A DNA stretch of 64,000 nucleotides from Proteiniborus sp. DW1 (lineage in GTDB: Bacteria > Bacillota > Clostridia > Tissierellales > Proteiniboraceae). The position numbers were made by a program, and so were the translations under genes. The stretch lies in the NCBI RefSeq assembly GCF_900095305.1, contig NZ_FMDO01000055.1, positions 17,764-81,763 of the forward strand, written 5' to 3'. The notes below the pieces were generated by a model that was given only the letters and a program-made list of their open reading frames with translations, was not told where the DNA came from and searched no databases. Positions 1 to 9,008 of this stretch are shown here, piece by piece (the first letter of the stretch is position 1; the number at the start of each line of letters is the position of its first letter).

Positions 1-540
1 AAAATCAACTATTTCCTTAAGCTCTTCTTTTTCTTCTTGTAGTCCTGCAACATCGGCAAAAGTAATTTTCTTACCTTCATCCTTATGCATTTTAGCTCTA
101 CTTTTACCAAATGACATTACACGGTTTCCACCACCCTGTGATTGTTGCATAAATACAAACCAAAACACAACAAATACAAGAATCATAAATATAGTTGGGA
201 GAGCTGATAAAAAGATTGGAGTCTGTGGTTGGGGTTCTCCAGTTATACTTTGAATCTTGTCCTCATCCATAGCGTCTCTCAAGTGTTGCTCATAAAATGT
301 ATTTGCATCAAAAGGTAATGTTAAGGAAAATGTTGTATTATCCTTAAGCCTACCTTTTACAGTATTTTCATTTTGAACTATCACAATGCTTTCAACATTA
401 TCGTTTTCTATTTCCTTAACCAATGTGATAAAATCCATTTGCTTTGCTTCTTCAACATTTTTCGTCAACAGCTGAACTGCAAATACTAGTATGATAAATA
501 TAAGCAAATAAAAGCTTATACCTCGAAAATATTTTTTCAA
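1..540 (-). CDS. ftsH: ATP-dependent zinc metalloprotease FtsH, N-terminal 180 residues (cut by window edge)
   Basis: Membrane-anchored AAA+ protease. Reading begins at a TTG (538-540) preceded by GGAGG and stays open to base 1. Visible are a first membrane segment (about residues 8-24), an extracytoplasmic domain, a second membrane segment (about 110-130, with FMILVFVVFWFVFMQQ), a GGGNRVMSFGKS linker and the start of the AAA domain (ITFADVAGLQEEKEEL). The Walker A and the zinc site lie outside the window. The position after hpt, as in the tilS-hpt-ftsH cluster of Bacillus, supports the call. The gene is incomplete only because of the window edge. Confidence 0.95.
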   Translation of the reverse strand, partial: MKKYFRGISFYLLIFIILVFAVQLLTKNVEEAKQMDFITLVKEIENDNVESIVIVQNENTVKGRLKDNTTFSLTLPFDANTFYEQHLRDAMDEDKIQSITGEPQPQTPIFLSALPTIFMILVFVVFWFVFMQQSQGGGNRVMSFGKSRAKMHKDEGKKITFADVAGLQEEKEELKEIVDF

Positions 541-625
541 AAATAGTCCTCCCTTCGAACTCAGATGTTAATATTATCACTATATTCTAACATAGCAATA
601 ATAAAAAGACAATAATGGTCAAATT

Positions 626-1177
626 TTATTTTTCAAGTATATGACGATATGCTTCTTCCTTTAAAACACATACGTCTGGAAGATTTCTGTAACCTTCTGC
701 AAAATCTATTCCATAACCTACAACAAATTCATCAGGTATATCGAATCCTTTATATGCTAATTCTAGATCAACTAATCTTCTCTCTGGTTTATCAAGAAGA
801 GTACAGATTTTTACGCTATTAGCTCCTCTAGACTTTAAATTATTAACAAGGTAGTTTAGAGTGAGTCCAGTATCAATAATGTCTTCTACTAGTAATATAT
901 CCTTGCCTTCTATACTTCCCTCTAAATCCTTAAGAATTCTCACTACACCAGAAGATTCTGTAGAATTTCCATAGCTAGAAACAGCCATAAAGTCTATAGT
1001 AAGAGGTATCTCAATATTTTTCGCAAGATCTCCTAAAAACATAAATGCTCCTTTTAATACACCAACGAGCATTAAGTCCTTACCAGTATAATCTTTTGTA
1101 ATCTTTTGTCCCATTTCTTTAACTTTTTTCTGAATATCATCGTGTGAAACTAATACTTCCCTTACATTGTTTTTCAT
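626..1177 (-). CDS. hpt: Hypoxanthine phosphoribosyltransferase
   Basis: Purine salvage enzyme joining hypoxanthine or guanine to PRPP; cytosolic. The 183-residue protein has the PRPP-binding motif LLVEDIIDTGLTL and the usual HPRT length. The start is set at MKNNVREVL because GGGAGGATTTTAT lies just upstream; an in-frame ATG ten codons earlier has no such site. It follows tilS and precedes ftsH on the same strand, the classic tilS-hpt-ftsH order, so the three are probably co-transcribed. Confidence 0.95.
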   Translation of the reverse strand: MKNNVREVLVSHDDIQKKVKEMGQKITKDYTGKDLMLVGVLKGAFMFLGDLAKNIEIPLTIDFMAVSSYGNSTESSGVVRILKDLEGSIEGKDILLVEDIIDTGLTLNYLVNNLKSRGANSVKICTLLDKPERRLVDLELAYKGFDIPDEFVVGYGIDFAEGYRNLPDVCVLKEEAYRHILEK

Positions 1178-1225
1178 ATAAAATCCTCCCTTATCAATGA
1201 CGGTCAATAACCATCTTACATTGTT

Positions 1226-2614
1226 TTATTTATATTTTTGGTATTCTAATACTAAGACACTTGAAGTATTGCTACTTATCTTGCACTCTTCACTTATTCT
1301 ATATCCTACTACCCAAATAATCTTCTCACCATCTTCTATAATTGGTATACGGTCTCTCTCATCTCTTGGTATCTTTTCATCAATAAAAAAATCCTTGAGT
1401 TTTTTAGTCCCTCTCATTCCTAATGGAGCAAATCTATCTCCATCTCTTCTATTTCTTATACAAAGCCTACCTTTAATTTTATCATAGTCAAAGAACTTTA
1501 TAAACCCTTTACTTTGCTTAATATCTACTTCTGATATAGGCACTATCTTAGAAGTAACAATAGCTCCTAGCTCATTTATATCTATAGTATCTCCTATGTC
1601 AAAGGTATATTTGAAGGACTTTATATTATATTTATTTTCTTTCTGAATTATCATCTTTCCATAACTAGTTTTAATAATAATATTATTAGTTATATTTATA
1701 CTTTTTCCTGTTATGTTTTCATCTATTAAACTAATTATATTATTAATATGCTTTTCCTCTATACCCTTTAGACTTCCATTTATTTTTTCAATACTTTTTC
1801 TAATTATTCTCGTTCTAATGGAATAGTGCTCATTTTTAAGCCTATCTATATATAGTACTATACTATTTGGAGACTCCTCTACAACTAAATTATTAAATCT
1901 TTCATCTGCAATCCCTAATATAAATTCACTATCCATTTGCATTAGCCTAGCAGTCCTGCTTAGAGTATCAATGATTCCCTTATTATAATTTTTGATTATG
2001 TAAGGGATAACTTCTAACCTAGTTCTATTTCTACCATATATAGGCTCTAAGTTTGTCCTATCAATTCTAACAGATATATTATTATTCCTGCAAAAATCTT
2101 CTATTTCCTCTCTACTAATATCTAAAAGAGGTCTTATAATATTCATATTCTTGTATTCCATGCCCCTTAAGCCTTCTAAGCCTGTTCCCCTAAAAAATCT
2201 CATTAATAATGTCTCCGCCTGGTCGTTTTTATTATGTGCTACAGCAATCTTTCCTCCACCGAGGTCATTTAGTATCTTATTAAAAAAATCATATCTTATA
2301 GCTCTTCCAGCTTCTTCAGATGTAAGCTTATTTTCAGCAGCATATTGATCCATATTAACCTTAATTGAGTAAAAAGGAAAAGAATTCTTTAAACATACGC
2401 TCCTAACAAACTCCTCATCAGCATCTGCTTCTTCTTTTCTGATACCATGATTCACATGAGCAACATAAATACTGAAATTAATCTCTTCCCTTACATCCTT
2501 AAGAATATAAAGTAAAGCCATAGAATCAGGTCCACCTGAAACTCCTACTACTATTTTATCATCTTTTTCTATTAAACCGTATTCTTTTATTACATTAATT
2601 ACTTTTTCTCTCAT
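1226..2614 (-). CDS. tilS: tRNA(Ile)-lysidine synthetase TilS
   Basis: Modifies C34 of the CAU-anticodon tRNA(Ile) to lysidine, using lysine and ATP, which is essential for reading AUA. The PP-loop ATPase motif GVSGGPDSMALL is near the N-terminus, and the C-terminal substrate-binding domain (ending near GTKKLKDFFIDEKIPRDERD) is present. About 462 residues is normal for the family. The start MREKVIN is chosen because AGGTGAT lies seven bases upstream; earlier GTG and ATG codons overlap that site. It is followed by hpt, as in Bacillus. Confidence 0.95.
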   Translation of the reverse strand: MREKVINVIKEYGLIEKDDKIVVGVSGGPDSMALLYILKDVREEINFSIYVAHVNHGIRKEEADADEEFVRSVCLKNSFPFYSIKVNMDQYAAENKLTSEEAGRAIRYDFFNKILNDLGGGKIAVAHNKNDQAETLLMRFFRGTGLEGLRGMEYKNMNIIRPLLDISREEIEDFCRNNNISVRIDRTNLEPIYGRNRTRLEVIPYIIKNYNKGIIDTLSRTARLMQMDSEFILGIADERFNNLVVEESPNSIVLYIDRLKNEHYSIRTRIIRKSIEKINGSLKGIEEKHINNIISLIDENITGKSINITNNIIIKTSYGKMIIQKENKYNIKSFKYTFDIGDTIDINELGAIVTSKIVPISEVDIKQSKGFIKFFDYDKIKGRLCIRNRRDGDRFAPLGMRGTKKLKDFFIDEKIPRDERDRIPIIEDGEKIIWVVGYRISEECKISSNTSSVLVLEYQKYK

Positions 2615-2659
2615 AAATGGCATCACCTGTAGTCCTTTAATAATTCATAATCGCTCATG

Positions 2660-3586
2660 TCATCCTCTAAAAAAATAAATATTAATACCTATAGCAATCA
2701 TCGTTAAAAAAAATCCTATACTAAATATAAAAAATACATCTATAAACAACTCAGACTTTATATTGTATTTAATTTTATGGGCTGTATTCCTATTTACTTC
2801 TAGGTGTAGATTACATTCTTTAAGGAGCTTTTTAAGGTCTTCTCTAAAAGTACTTATTTTATTAATTTCTCCTCTAAGTGCTTTTATTAAGCACTTTTTT
2901 AGTCTTCTATCAAGAGTTAGAAGATTAATATTTGATATTATCTGTTCTAAGTTATGTACTAATGGATTAAATTCTCTTCTTAGTAGCATAGAGGAAATTA
3001 TCATAGCATTGCTAAAAATAATATAGGCTTCATAATTATTATTTACGTCTATACCCCATGAAAAAATGCTATAGGCAGGGGTGAATTCCTTGATTCCTTG
3101 GCCAACTTCTATCACTCCTCCAAAGTCAATAAAACCGACCTTCTTCTTTTTCTTATCTATCATAATATTATCTGGCTTAATATCAACATATACATATCCC
3201 ATTTTATATATTCTTTCAAGAATATTCAATAAAATTATTCCTATTCCAATTATATCTTTTAATTTTAATTTGCCATGTTCTATTATTTTTTTAATATTAT
3301 ACCCTTCTATATAGTCCATAACAAAAAAATAATATATATCCCCATTTTTTTTATAATCATCTATCTCATATGCATTTGGAGTATTTTTAAGTGACTTTAG
3401 TTTATTCATGACATCAAACTCCCTAGTTATAGAGTTTATATCCTTGCTAATTTTTAGAGCTCTTATATTTCCTTTCGCATCTTTTACCTTATATACTGAT
3501 CCTATTCCCCCTTCTCCAAGCTTAGATAGGACGGTGTATTTATTCTTATTCCATTTCCCAATTACTGTCTCCATTATTTGAAGCAT
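2660..3586 (-). CDS. yabT: YabT-like Ser/Thr protein kinase with C-terminal membrane anchor
   Basis: Hanks-type kinase. Visible motifs are the glycine loop GEGGIGSVY (about residues 24-32), the ATP-binding lysine in ALKI (about 45), the catalytic loop YVDIKPDNIM (the HRD arginine position is changed) and the metal-binding DFG. The last 30 residues form one hydrophobic segment ending in FFRG, so the kinase domain should face the cytoplasm from a tail anchor. In B. subtilis, YabT lies between yabS and tilS, is made during sporulation and is stimulated by DNA; place and architecture match. Substrates cannot be read from sequence. The start has a GGGGGAT site. Confidence 0.85.
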   Translation of the reverse strand: MLQIMETVIGKWNKNKYTVLSKLGEGGIGSVYKVKDAKGNIRALKISKDINSITREFDVMNKLKSLKNTPNAYEIDDYKKNGDIYYFFVMDYIEGYNIKKIIEHGKLKLKDIIGIGIILLNILERIYKMGYVYVDIKPDNIMIDKKKKKVGFIDFGGVIEVGQGIKEFTPAYSIFSWGIDVNNNYEAYIIFSNAMIISSMLLRREFNPLVHNLEQIISNINLLTLDRRLKKCLIKALRGEINKISTFREDLKKLLKECNLHLEVNRNTAHKIKYNIKSELFIDVFFIFSIGFFLTMIAIGINIYFFRG

Positions 3587-3623
3587 TTTAATCCCCCTTG
3601 ACCTATACTACCTAATAAAAAAA

Positions 3624-3684
3624 TGAGACCCTTCGTTACGTTCAACCAGAGTACTATCTCATCCTGAACGTAGCCCGAAGGGCT
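3624..3684. repeat. Degenerate copy of a CTGA-CGTAGC-GAAG inverted repeat
   Basis: The arms CCCTTCGTTACGTTCA and TGAACGTAGCCCGAAGGG pair with a small bulge around a 21-base loop. It lies between yabS and yabT. The core resembles elements at 24463-24501 and 60565-60634. As RNA it would form a long hairpin, but there is no clear T-run, so a terminator role is uncertain. Confidence 0.6.
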
Positions 3685-3690
3685 AATGTT

Positions 3691-4422
3691 TTATACACTC
3701 ATACTCTTAAAAACTATTTCCTCTTTTGCATTCAATCCATAGTCGAGATGATTACATAAAAGCTGTACAGCACTTTCTATTGCAGGTCCTGTAGGAGTAT
3801 TCCCTCCTATGAGTATCTTATTAAGAGACTCCTCAAGTAATGACACATCTTCAGTAAAGTTACAAAGGATGTCATATTGATCTTTATTTTTGCCTGGATA
3901 ACTTATTACTGCTATTTCTGTCTTTCCTTTTCTTTGTTCTAGTACTCTTAAAAGGTTTATTATGCTTTTCTTCGCCATACTCATTTTATTAGTCATGCTG
4001 CTACTTGAATCTATGACTATGCAGCATTTTATATTTATCTCATCTCCAAGCCTGTCTATCATATCCGTGACTTTAATTCTGGATTCTGGTGGTATATCGT
4101 TAAGGCCAGTCCCTATTATCTCCTTCAATTCCTTGCTTACTGCTTCCTCTATAGTTTTATACACAGATTTAACAGTTGCCATGCTAAGTGCCATTGAAAG
4201 ATTTTGAATATTAGTTAATTCCCAAACTCCTCCACCTGCTTCTGCTATATCTTTTATTTCTGATAATGGTCTTTCATCATTTGTCTTGTCTGTTATTCCT
4301 ATAGTACTGATAGTAACCCCTCTATTATGCCCCTCTTTTGCAGCAGTTATAGGGTCTATGCCTTCATTAGATTCACCATCGGTTATGAGCATTATTTGCC
4401 TAAATTCTATAGTCTTCTTCAT
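3691..4422 (-). CDS. yabS: YabS-like von Willebrand factor A domain protein
   Basis: 243 residues. The N-terminal part (IMLITDGESNEG) looks like the second half of a VWA fold. It is followed by a more complete VWA segment with a metal-site motif (CIVIDSSSSMTNK, about residues 131-143) and a later GGNTPTGPAI segment. This unusual order is also that of B. subtilis YabS, so it is the family architecture and not a truncation. It lies next to the YabT kinase and upstream of spoIIE, as in Bacillus, where yabS is linked to sporulation. The molecular role is unknown. The start is supported by AAGGAGG. Confidence 0.8.
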   Translation of the reverse strand: MKKTIEFRQIMLITDGESNEGIDPITAAKEGHNRGVTISTIGITDKTNDERPLSEIKDIAEAGGGVWELTNIQNLSMALSMATVKSVYKTIEEAVSKELKEIIGTGLNDIPPESRIKVTDMIDRLGDEINIKCCIVIDSSSSMTNKMSMAKKSIINLLRVLEQRKGKTEIAVISYPGKNKDQYDILCNFTEDVSLLEESLNKILIGGNTPTGPAIESAVQLLCNHLDYGLNAKEEIVFKSMSV

Positions 4423-4570
4423 AACAATAATAATCCTCCTTGGCTTTTTTTGTAATTATTGCCACTTTTCTAATTTATATACACTATTAGTTCTAGATTT
4501 TATCGTATACTTAATATATAGATATGCTCGTCCACAAATTTTAGAACTTTTCTAGATAAGTCATTCGCCG

Positions 4571-4688
4571 CAATCTCGCTACACAAATTTATTTGTTCGC
4601 TACCTTCCATAAATTTGGTGCTCGCCCAGTTTGACCTACCAGCGATTCTCTGAAAAAAAGCATTCAGGAAATCACTGGTAAGTCATAA
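4571..4688 (-). repeat. Intergenic two-hairpin repeat, family R1, copy A
   Basis: 118-bp element between spoIIE and yabS. The first part contains CAAATTTAT and ATAAATTTG as inverted arms. The second has TGACCTACCAGCGATT and AATCACTGGTAAGTCA as imperfect arms. Three of the four stem mismatches become G-U pairs if the minus strand is transcribed, which suggests structure is kept in the minus-strand RNA. It is closely similar to 26196-26310 and 9846-9962. Confidence 0.75.
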
Positions 4689-4729
4689 CAATAAAAGGCA
4701 TGTAGGTTTTCCTACATGCCTTTTATTGT
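4688..4729 (-). terminator. Rho-independent terminator of spoIIE
   Basis: Perfect 19-bp stem (ACAATAAAAGGCATGTAGG and its complement) with a TTTT/AAAA loop, starting one base after the spoIIE stop codon. On the minus strand the stem ends in TTTTATTGTTAT. Confidence 0.85.
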
Positions 4730-4730
4730 T

Positions 4731-7124
4731 CTATCTTCTCTTCCATATCTTTGTTACTAGAACTGTCATATCGTCATTAGCAGTGCCACCACAAGCTTCT
4801 AATGCAGCCTCCATTATTTTGTCGGCAATGGTTTGAGGATTTACACTTTCTATATCATGAATAACATTAGCTAGCCATTTTTCCTTATTGTCTTCATCAT
4901 AATTTGCATCTAGTATGCCATCAGATATCATAATTATAAAATCTCCGTCTTCTACATCTTCTTCATATACTTGAATATCAACATCTCTAAGGATTCCAAC
5001 AGGAAGTGAATGAGAGTTTATTATTTGCACTTTGTTTTTTCTCTTTATAAAGGTTGGAGCTGAACCTATTTTTATAAATTGTGTCTTTCCAGTATATAAA
5101 TCAGCAATTGACATGTCTATAGTGGCTAACATCTCATCTGCGGATTTTAGTACTAATACCGAATTAATAGTCTTTAATGCCAGCTCTTTATCAAAACCTG
5201 CCTCTAAAAATTTTTCAAGTAATGATATGGTAATATCACTTTCTTGCTTTGCCTTATGTCCTACTCCCATGCCGTCGCTGATTACAGCGAAATAGTTGTT
5301 GTTTCTTTCCCCAAATGTATAATTGTCCCCAGACACATTGTTGAATCCTTTATCAACCCTTGATACTTTCGTAATTGCTCCGTATCGATTTGCTTTTATA
5401 AGCTTGAATTTTATTCTCTTATCTTCGCATTTTGTACTGGAGCAATACTTATTACTAGTTAATTCAATACCTACTATTTCAGACACAATCTTAGTTGTCT
5501 TATCTATAATATCATCGCCACTTCTAGTCTTTATTTCCAAATATATTTCAAAGCCATCCTCTTTATCTTCTGTAACAACTACCTTGTCCACATTTATTTT
5601 ATTTCTTTTTAGACCTGCATATATTTCTTTTTCCACATCTCTTTTGAACCTTATATCATTATATATCTCACTTGCCAGATCCTTAATTACCTTTGACATT
5701 CCTTCTAGCTGTTGTGATACAAGCTGTCTACTTTCCAATATTTTATTTTCCCACTTATAATCAAGTCTATAAATATCGAATATATAATTAATTTTCTGTG
5801 CTATTTCATCAGTTTTAGTACATCTTTTTTGGAATATTTCTGGCATCATGCTAGGTAAAATGCCTCCTCTAGTTTCAATAGTACCTAGAATCTCAAACAT
5901 TGACTGATAGGTTGAATAAAAATCACTTTCCCAGCAAAATCTGCAAAGAGAACATTTACTACAAACTTCATTAGCTACATCATCAATGAGCTTTGATATA
6001 TCTTTTTGTTCTACAATCTTTTTTCTATCTGATACTCTTCTAAAGGTTTGTCCGAGCTCCTCGAAAACCTGAGATATTTCTGTAAGCCTTTTATAGGTCA
6101 TATCTTTCACTCTATTCGAGTATGCTTCCTCTATTTGTGACCTATCAGATATTCCAATAACAACTTTGCTTCCTAATCCTTTTATCAATTTAGTTACTAG
6201 TATAAATGCCACTATTGATACTGCTATCTCCTTATTTTTAAGCATTGTTTCCATAGAGCCATCTATATAAAAAGACATAATAATATTTCCTAAAAGAAAA
6301 CCAAGACAACTGCCAAACTTGCCTACCTCTTTGAAGAGTCCTGACAAAAGCCCTGAAAATCCATATATTGATATGACAAATGGGAGGCTAATCTGTGACA
6401 TCGACGTAATCACACCAATAGTAATTCCTACAACAGCGCCTATTGAAGGCCCCTTATTATATGCAAAAAACATAACTATTGTTATACCAATTACATTTTT
6501 TATAGATATCCCAAATATACTCATACTGTCTAATCCAGATACAGCTAAAGCAAGCATTATAGCTCCACAAATAACCTCTTCACTTGAAAACACCCTGTTA
6601 AATGTGGTATCTATGGTAGGAATACTGTAAGCTAATATGTATGTAAGAGTAAATACAACTATACCTTCAAAGGCTGTTAGTATCAAATCATAGATATAAT
6701 AATCATTAATAACTAAATACAGGCTTTTCAGTAATACTAGGGATAAGGCTGAGAATATAGCCGTTTTAATTACATTCTCCTTGAATTTCGGATTTAATAT
6801 TTTAAAAGTGAAGAATATAAACCATATAACTGAAATATACTGATAACTATCTAGTCCGTGAACTGATAAAATTCCTAAGGATGCAAATAATGGGATTGTA
6901 TGCGTGCTACCATATTTAATAAAATAAGCCGATATAAATGCTATTCCAAAGGGCGTTAGTCCTTCCATAATAGTTGATCTGCTTATAAGAAAGGCAAGAA
7001 CTCCCATTACAATATTACTGGTATCAATACGTCTAATGACTGCCCTAAAATTTTTGAAGTCAATAACTCTTTCACTCCATCTACTTTGCTTGCTTGTAGG
7101 AAATATCTCCATTCTACTTATCAT
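4731..7124 (-). CDS. spoIIE: Stage II sporulation protein E (PP2C phosphatase)
   Basis: Dephosphorylates the anti-anti-sigma factor SpoIIAA to release sigma-F in the forespore, and binds FtsZ at the polar septum. The 797-residue protein has an N-terminal polytopic membrane region (about residues 40-330), a central region containing a CSKCSLCRFC cysteine group (about 390-400), and a C-terminal PP2C domain with SDGMGVGHKA and IMISDGILDAN metal motifs. The start is ATG 7122-7124 after GGAGGGG; the upstream GTG overlaps the ribosome site. Its promoter has the Spo0A-type 21-bp spacer. The neighbouring divIC-yabR genes match the Bacillus order. Confidence 0.97.
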   Translation of the reverse strand: MISRMEIFPTSKQSRWSERVIDFKNFRAVIRRIDTSNIVMGVLAFLISRSTIMEGLTPFGIAFISAYFIKYGSTHTIPLFASLGILSVHGLDSYQYISVIWFIFFTFKILNPKFKENVIKTAIFSALSLVLLKSLYLVINDYYIYDLILTAFEGIVVFTLTYILAYSIPTIDTTFNRVFSSEEVICGAIMLALAVSGLDSMSIFGISIKNVIGITIVMFFAYNKGPSIGAVVGITIGVITSMSQISLPFVISIYGFSGLLSGLFKEVGKFGSCLGFLLGNIIMSFYIDGSMETMLKNKEIAVSIVAFILVTKLIKGLGSKVVIGISDRSQIEEAYSNRVKDMTYKRLTEISQVFEELGQTFRRVSDRKKIVEQKDISKLIDDVANEVCSKCSLCRFCWESDFYSTYQSMFEILGTIETRGGILPSMMPEIFQKRCTKTDEIAQKINYIFDIYRLDYKWENKILESRQLVSQQLEGMSKVIKDLASEIYNDIRFKRDVEKEIYAGLKRNKINVDKVVVTEDKEDGFEIYLEIKTRSGDDIIDKTTKIVSEIVGIELTSNKYCSSTKCEDKRIKFKLIKANRYGAITKVSRVDKGFNNVSGDNYTFGERNNNYFAVISDGMGVGHKAKQESDITISLLEKFLEAGFDKELALKTINSVLVLKSADEMLATIDMSIADLYTGKTQFIKIGSAPTFIKRKNKVQIINSHSLPVGILRDVDIQVYEEDVEDGDFIIMISDGILDANYDEDNKEKWLANVIHDIESVNPQTIADKIMEAALEACGGTANDDMTVLVTKIWKRR

Positions 7125-7158
7125 TTTATACCCCTCCACTCAATCTTTTGTTTATGCC

Positions 7159-7191
7159 ATTGTAGCAGAAGGGTTACAAAATATTTGTCAA
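7159..7191 (-). promoter_or_regulatory. spoIIE promoter with 21-bp spacer (Spo0A-activated type)
   Basis: On the minus strand, TTGACA (7186-7191) and TACAAT (7159-7164) are separated by exactly 21 bases. B. subtilis spoIIE has consensus-like sigma-A hexamers at this abnormal spacing and depends on Spo0A~P. Box-like TGTCAAA (7218-7224) and TGTCGAT (7355-7361) sequences lie upstream on the same strand, each one base off TGTCGAA. Confidence 0.75.
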
Positions 7192-7551
7192 TCTAGGTTG
7201 TATAAAGCTAATAAGTTTTTGACAATATTGAGTATACTTTTATCATTTTTTTGAGTATACTTCTGGTTAAAGTATTTAAAGAAAATATAATGTTAATTTA
7301 AGGTTGTTTTTTTGAAATTGGATACACCCCTGTTAAAATCTAACGTCTGTAAATATCGACAAAATAAACTTGTGAACTATTCCCAAAATCAATTTAGCCA
7401 AACTAATGTATTTTTCTGTAGTATTCTTGAAACCATAGTAATGCCCTACAATTTGGCTTAACATTCATGATTTAGATTAATTATTTTTAGGGTACTTTTA
7501 TTAGAAACAAAGCAGATTTTTGTCTAAAGAAAATTGGGCAAAAAATAATCA
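7192..7551. other. Noncoding stretch upstream of spoIIE
   Basis: No gene with a ribosome site was seen. It holds possible Spo0A boxes and two copies of GAGTATACTT (about 7229 and 7252) that contain the palindrome AGTATACT, 23 bp apart. The remainder is AT-rich without a recognised element. Confidence 0.4.
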
Positions 7552-7570
7552 AACCGGGGAACCCCCGGTT
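7552..7570 (-). terminator. Terminator of the yabR gene
   Basis: The AACCGGGG/CCCCGGTT stem with a short loop begins six bases after the yabR stop. On the minus strand it is followed by TGATTATTTTTT. Confidence 0.8.
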
Positions 7571-7575
7571 ATATT

Positions 7576-7986
7576 TTACGCTCTACGATTTCTTGAACCA
7601 AAACCCTTTTTTGATTCCTTTTTCTTTATTTGCTCTTGCTTTTCACTACTATCCTTTAAAAACTTTGCCATTTTATCTTCAAAAGACATAAATTTTTGCT
7701 TATCATCAGTCTTATTCCAATCAATCTCAACTGGCATCGTTTTAGATTTTTTAGGTTCAGCTTGTCTTATTGATAAGCTTATTTTTCCCTCATCACTAAT
7801 TGATAGAATCTTTACTTTAACAGCTTGATCTTTTTTTAAATAATCACTAACATTGTTGACATAATCATGAGATATTTCAGATATATGAACTAGTCCAGTC
7901 TTTCCTTCTGGAAGTTGAATAAAAGCACCAAAATTCGTAATACCTGAAACTGTGCCTTCAACTACACTACCTACTAAAACGGGCAT
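7576..7986 (-). CDS. yabR: S1 domain RNA-binding protein (YabR-like)
   Basis: 136 residues. One S1/OB-fold domain fills residues 1-75 (GSVVEGTVSGITNFGAFIQL, then GLVHISEIS and ISLSIRQ). The tail is basic and rich in Lys, Gln and Arg (ending SRNRRA). General RNA binding is likely; no specific target is known. In Bacillus, yabR lies between divIC and spoIIE exactly as here. It ends in its own terminator and is separated from spoIIE by about 450 bp with a new promoter. Confidence 0.85.
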   Translation of the reverse strand: MPVLVGSVVEGTVSGITNFGAFIQLPEGKTGLVHISEISHDYVNNVSDYLKKDQAVKVKILSISDEGKISLSIRQAEPKKSKTMPVEIDWNKTDDKQKFMSFEDKMAKFLKDSSEKQEQIKKKESKKGFGSRNRRA

Positions 7987-8073
7987 AAATTAAATACTCC
8001 TCCTTTAGAAATTTTAAATACATCAACTTATCTTAGTATATATTATAACAATAAATATGTCAATCTGTTAAAA

Positions 8074-8388
8074 TCAGTTATCTATGCCCTTATTAGACTT
8101 ATCTCTATTTGTATCTATGACTATTATTTCATCAGGCTTAACCATTTTCAACTCTTCCCTTGCCATTTTCTCAATATATTCTAAAGAATCCGTATACTTT
8201 AGTTTTTCCTCTATATCCATTATTTCACTATTGAGCTTTTCAATTTCTTGTTGTTTTTGGAGTTTTTCTTTTTCAAGAGCCTTAATCTCTCTTTGTTGAT
8301 TGAAGAATGTGATTCCTAAGTAAACAGCAAGAGCTAAGATAATCAAATGTCCAGCTCTAATTCTCTTTTTTACTTTTCTTTTTTTCAT
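8074..8388 (-). CDS. divIC: Septum formation initiator DivIC (FtsB family)
   Basis: Small bitopic cell-division protein acting with FtsL and DivIB at the septum. 104 residues: a basic cytoplasmic N-terminus (MKKRKVKKRIRAG), one membrane segment (about 14-28, LIILALAVYLGITFF), a coiled coil of Lys/Glu heptads (about 32-70), then the family tail with ARE-EL-MVKPDE. The start is set at MKKRK because AGGGTGAT lies just before it; the longer frame upstream lacks support. Its place between yabQ and yabR agrees with Bacillus. Confidence 0.92.
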   Translation of the reverse strand: MKKRKVKKRIRAGHLIILALAVYLGITFFNQQREIKALEKEKLQKQQEIEKLNSEIMDIEEKLKYTDSLEYIEKMAREELKMVKPDEIIVIDTNRDKSNKGIDN

Positions 8389-8472
8389 TAAAATCACCCT
8401 TTTTATCTTCGCTTTAGTATAATCTTTTCTACACAACTTTAAAAAATCCTTTGTCTAAATATGTTATAGTAC

Positions 8473-8982
8473 CTATTTTTTGCGGAATATAGTCTTGATA
8501 TTTTTCTTTAAACCTTTAAGCAATATAAAAGGTAACTTCAAGTATCTCCTAACCTTATTAGTTAAACGGTTTACTTTAGACTTAACCTTATTATATGGAA
8601 CTTGTAGCTTGAAGCCCATCCATTTGAATGGAAAAAAAATAATCTTAAGTATTTGTTTAATTACTTTTATAATACTATTTGCAACCCATACTATTAAAGT
8701 AATTATAATCTTGCTTAGAAACTTTGAATATAAAAAAGCCCCAGTAAAAAATCCTAGAAAAATATACCCCCTTATTTCCCCCCAGTTAGTGTATAAAATA
8801 ACCGTAAGGAATACTACAGAAATAATAATCCAAAAGATAAAATCTTCAATAAAAGTGGCAACTTTTTTTGGTTTTAAATAATATCTAAAAATCCTATACA
8901 AATCATATATAAACCCCATAACTATACCGCCATATAAAGTGGCTAAAAACACATAGGCTTGACTTTGAGCAAAAATATCCAC
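8473..8982 (-). CDS. yabQ: Spore cortex biosynthesis protein YabQ
   Basis: 169-residue membrane protein with about four hydrophobic segments in its first two thirds and a strongly basic C-terminal tail. The N-terminal part (YGGIVMGFIYDLYRIFRYY) is characteristic of YabQ. In B. subtilis it is made under sigma-E in the mother cell, sits in the outer forespore membrane and is needed for cortex. The start is GTG after GAGAGGTGG. It follows yabP by 26 bases, so they probably share a transcript. Confidence 0.9.
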   Translation of the reverse strand: MDIFAQSQAYVFLATLYGGIVMGFIYDLYRIFRYYLKPKKVATFIEDFIFWIIISVVFLTVILYTNWGEIRGYIFLGFFTGAFLYSKFLSKIIITLIVWVANSIIKVIKQILKIIFFPFKWMGFKLQVPYNKVKSKVNRLTNKVRRYLKLPFILLKGLKKNIKTIFRKK

Positions 8983-9008
8983 CCTACCACCTCTCGTTAG
9001 TACTTAAA

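Noticed and set aside
3691..4422. YabS-like gene taken as a truncated VWA protein
   Set aside because: The protein starts in the middle of a VWA-like fold, but B. subtilis YabS has the same length and order and the start has AAGGAGG, so no truncation or frameshift is needed.
7229..7262. CRISPR-like or iteron direct repeats (GAGTATACTT)
   Set aside because: Only two 10-bp copies; too few and too short for an array or an origin. Mentioned as palindromes in the noncoding stretch.
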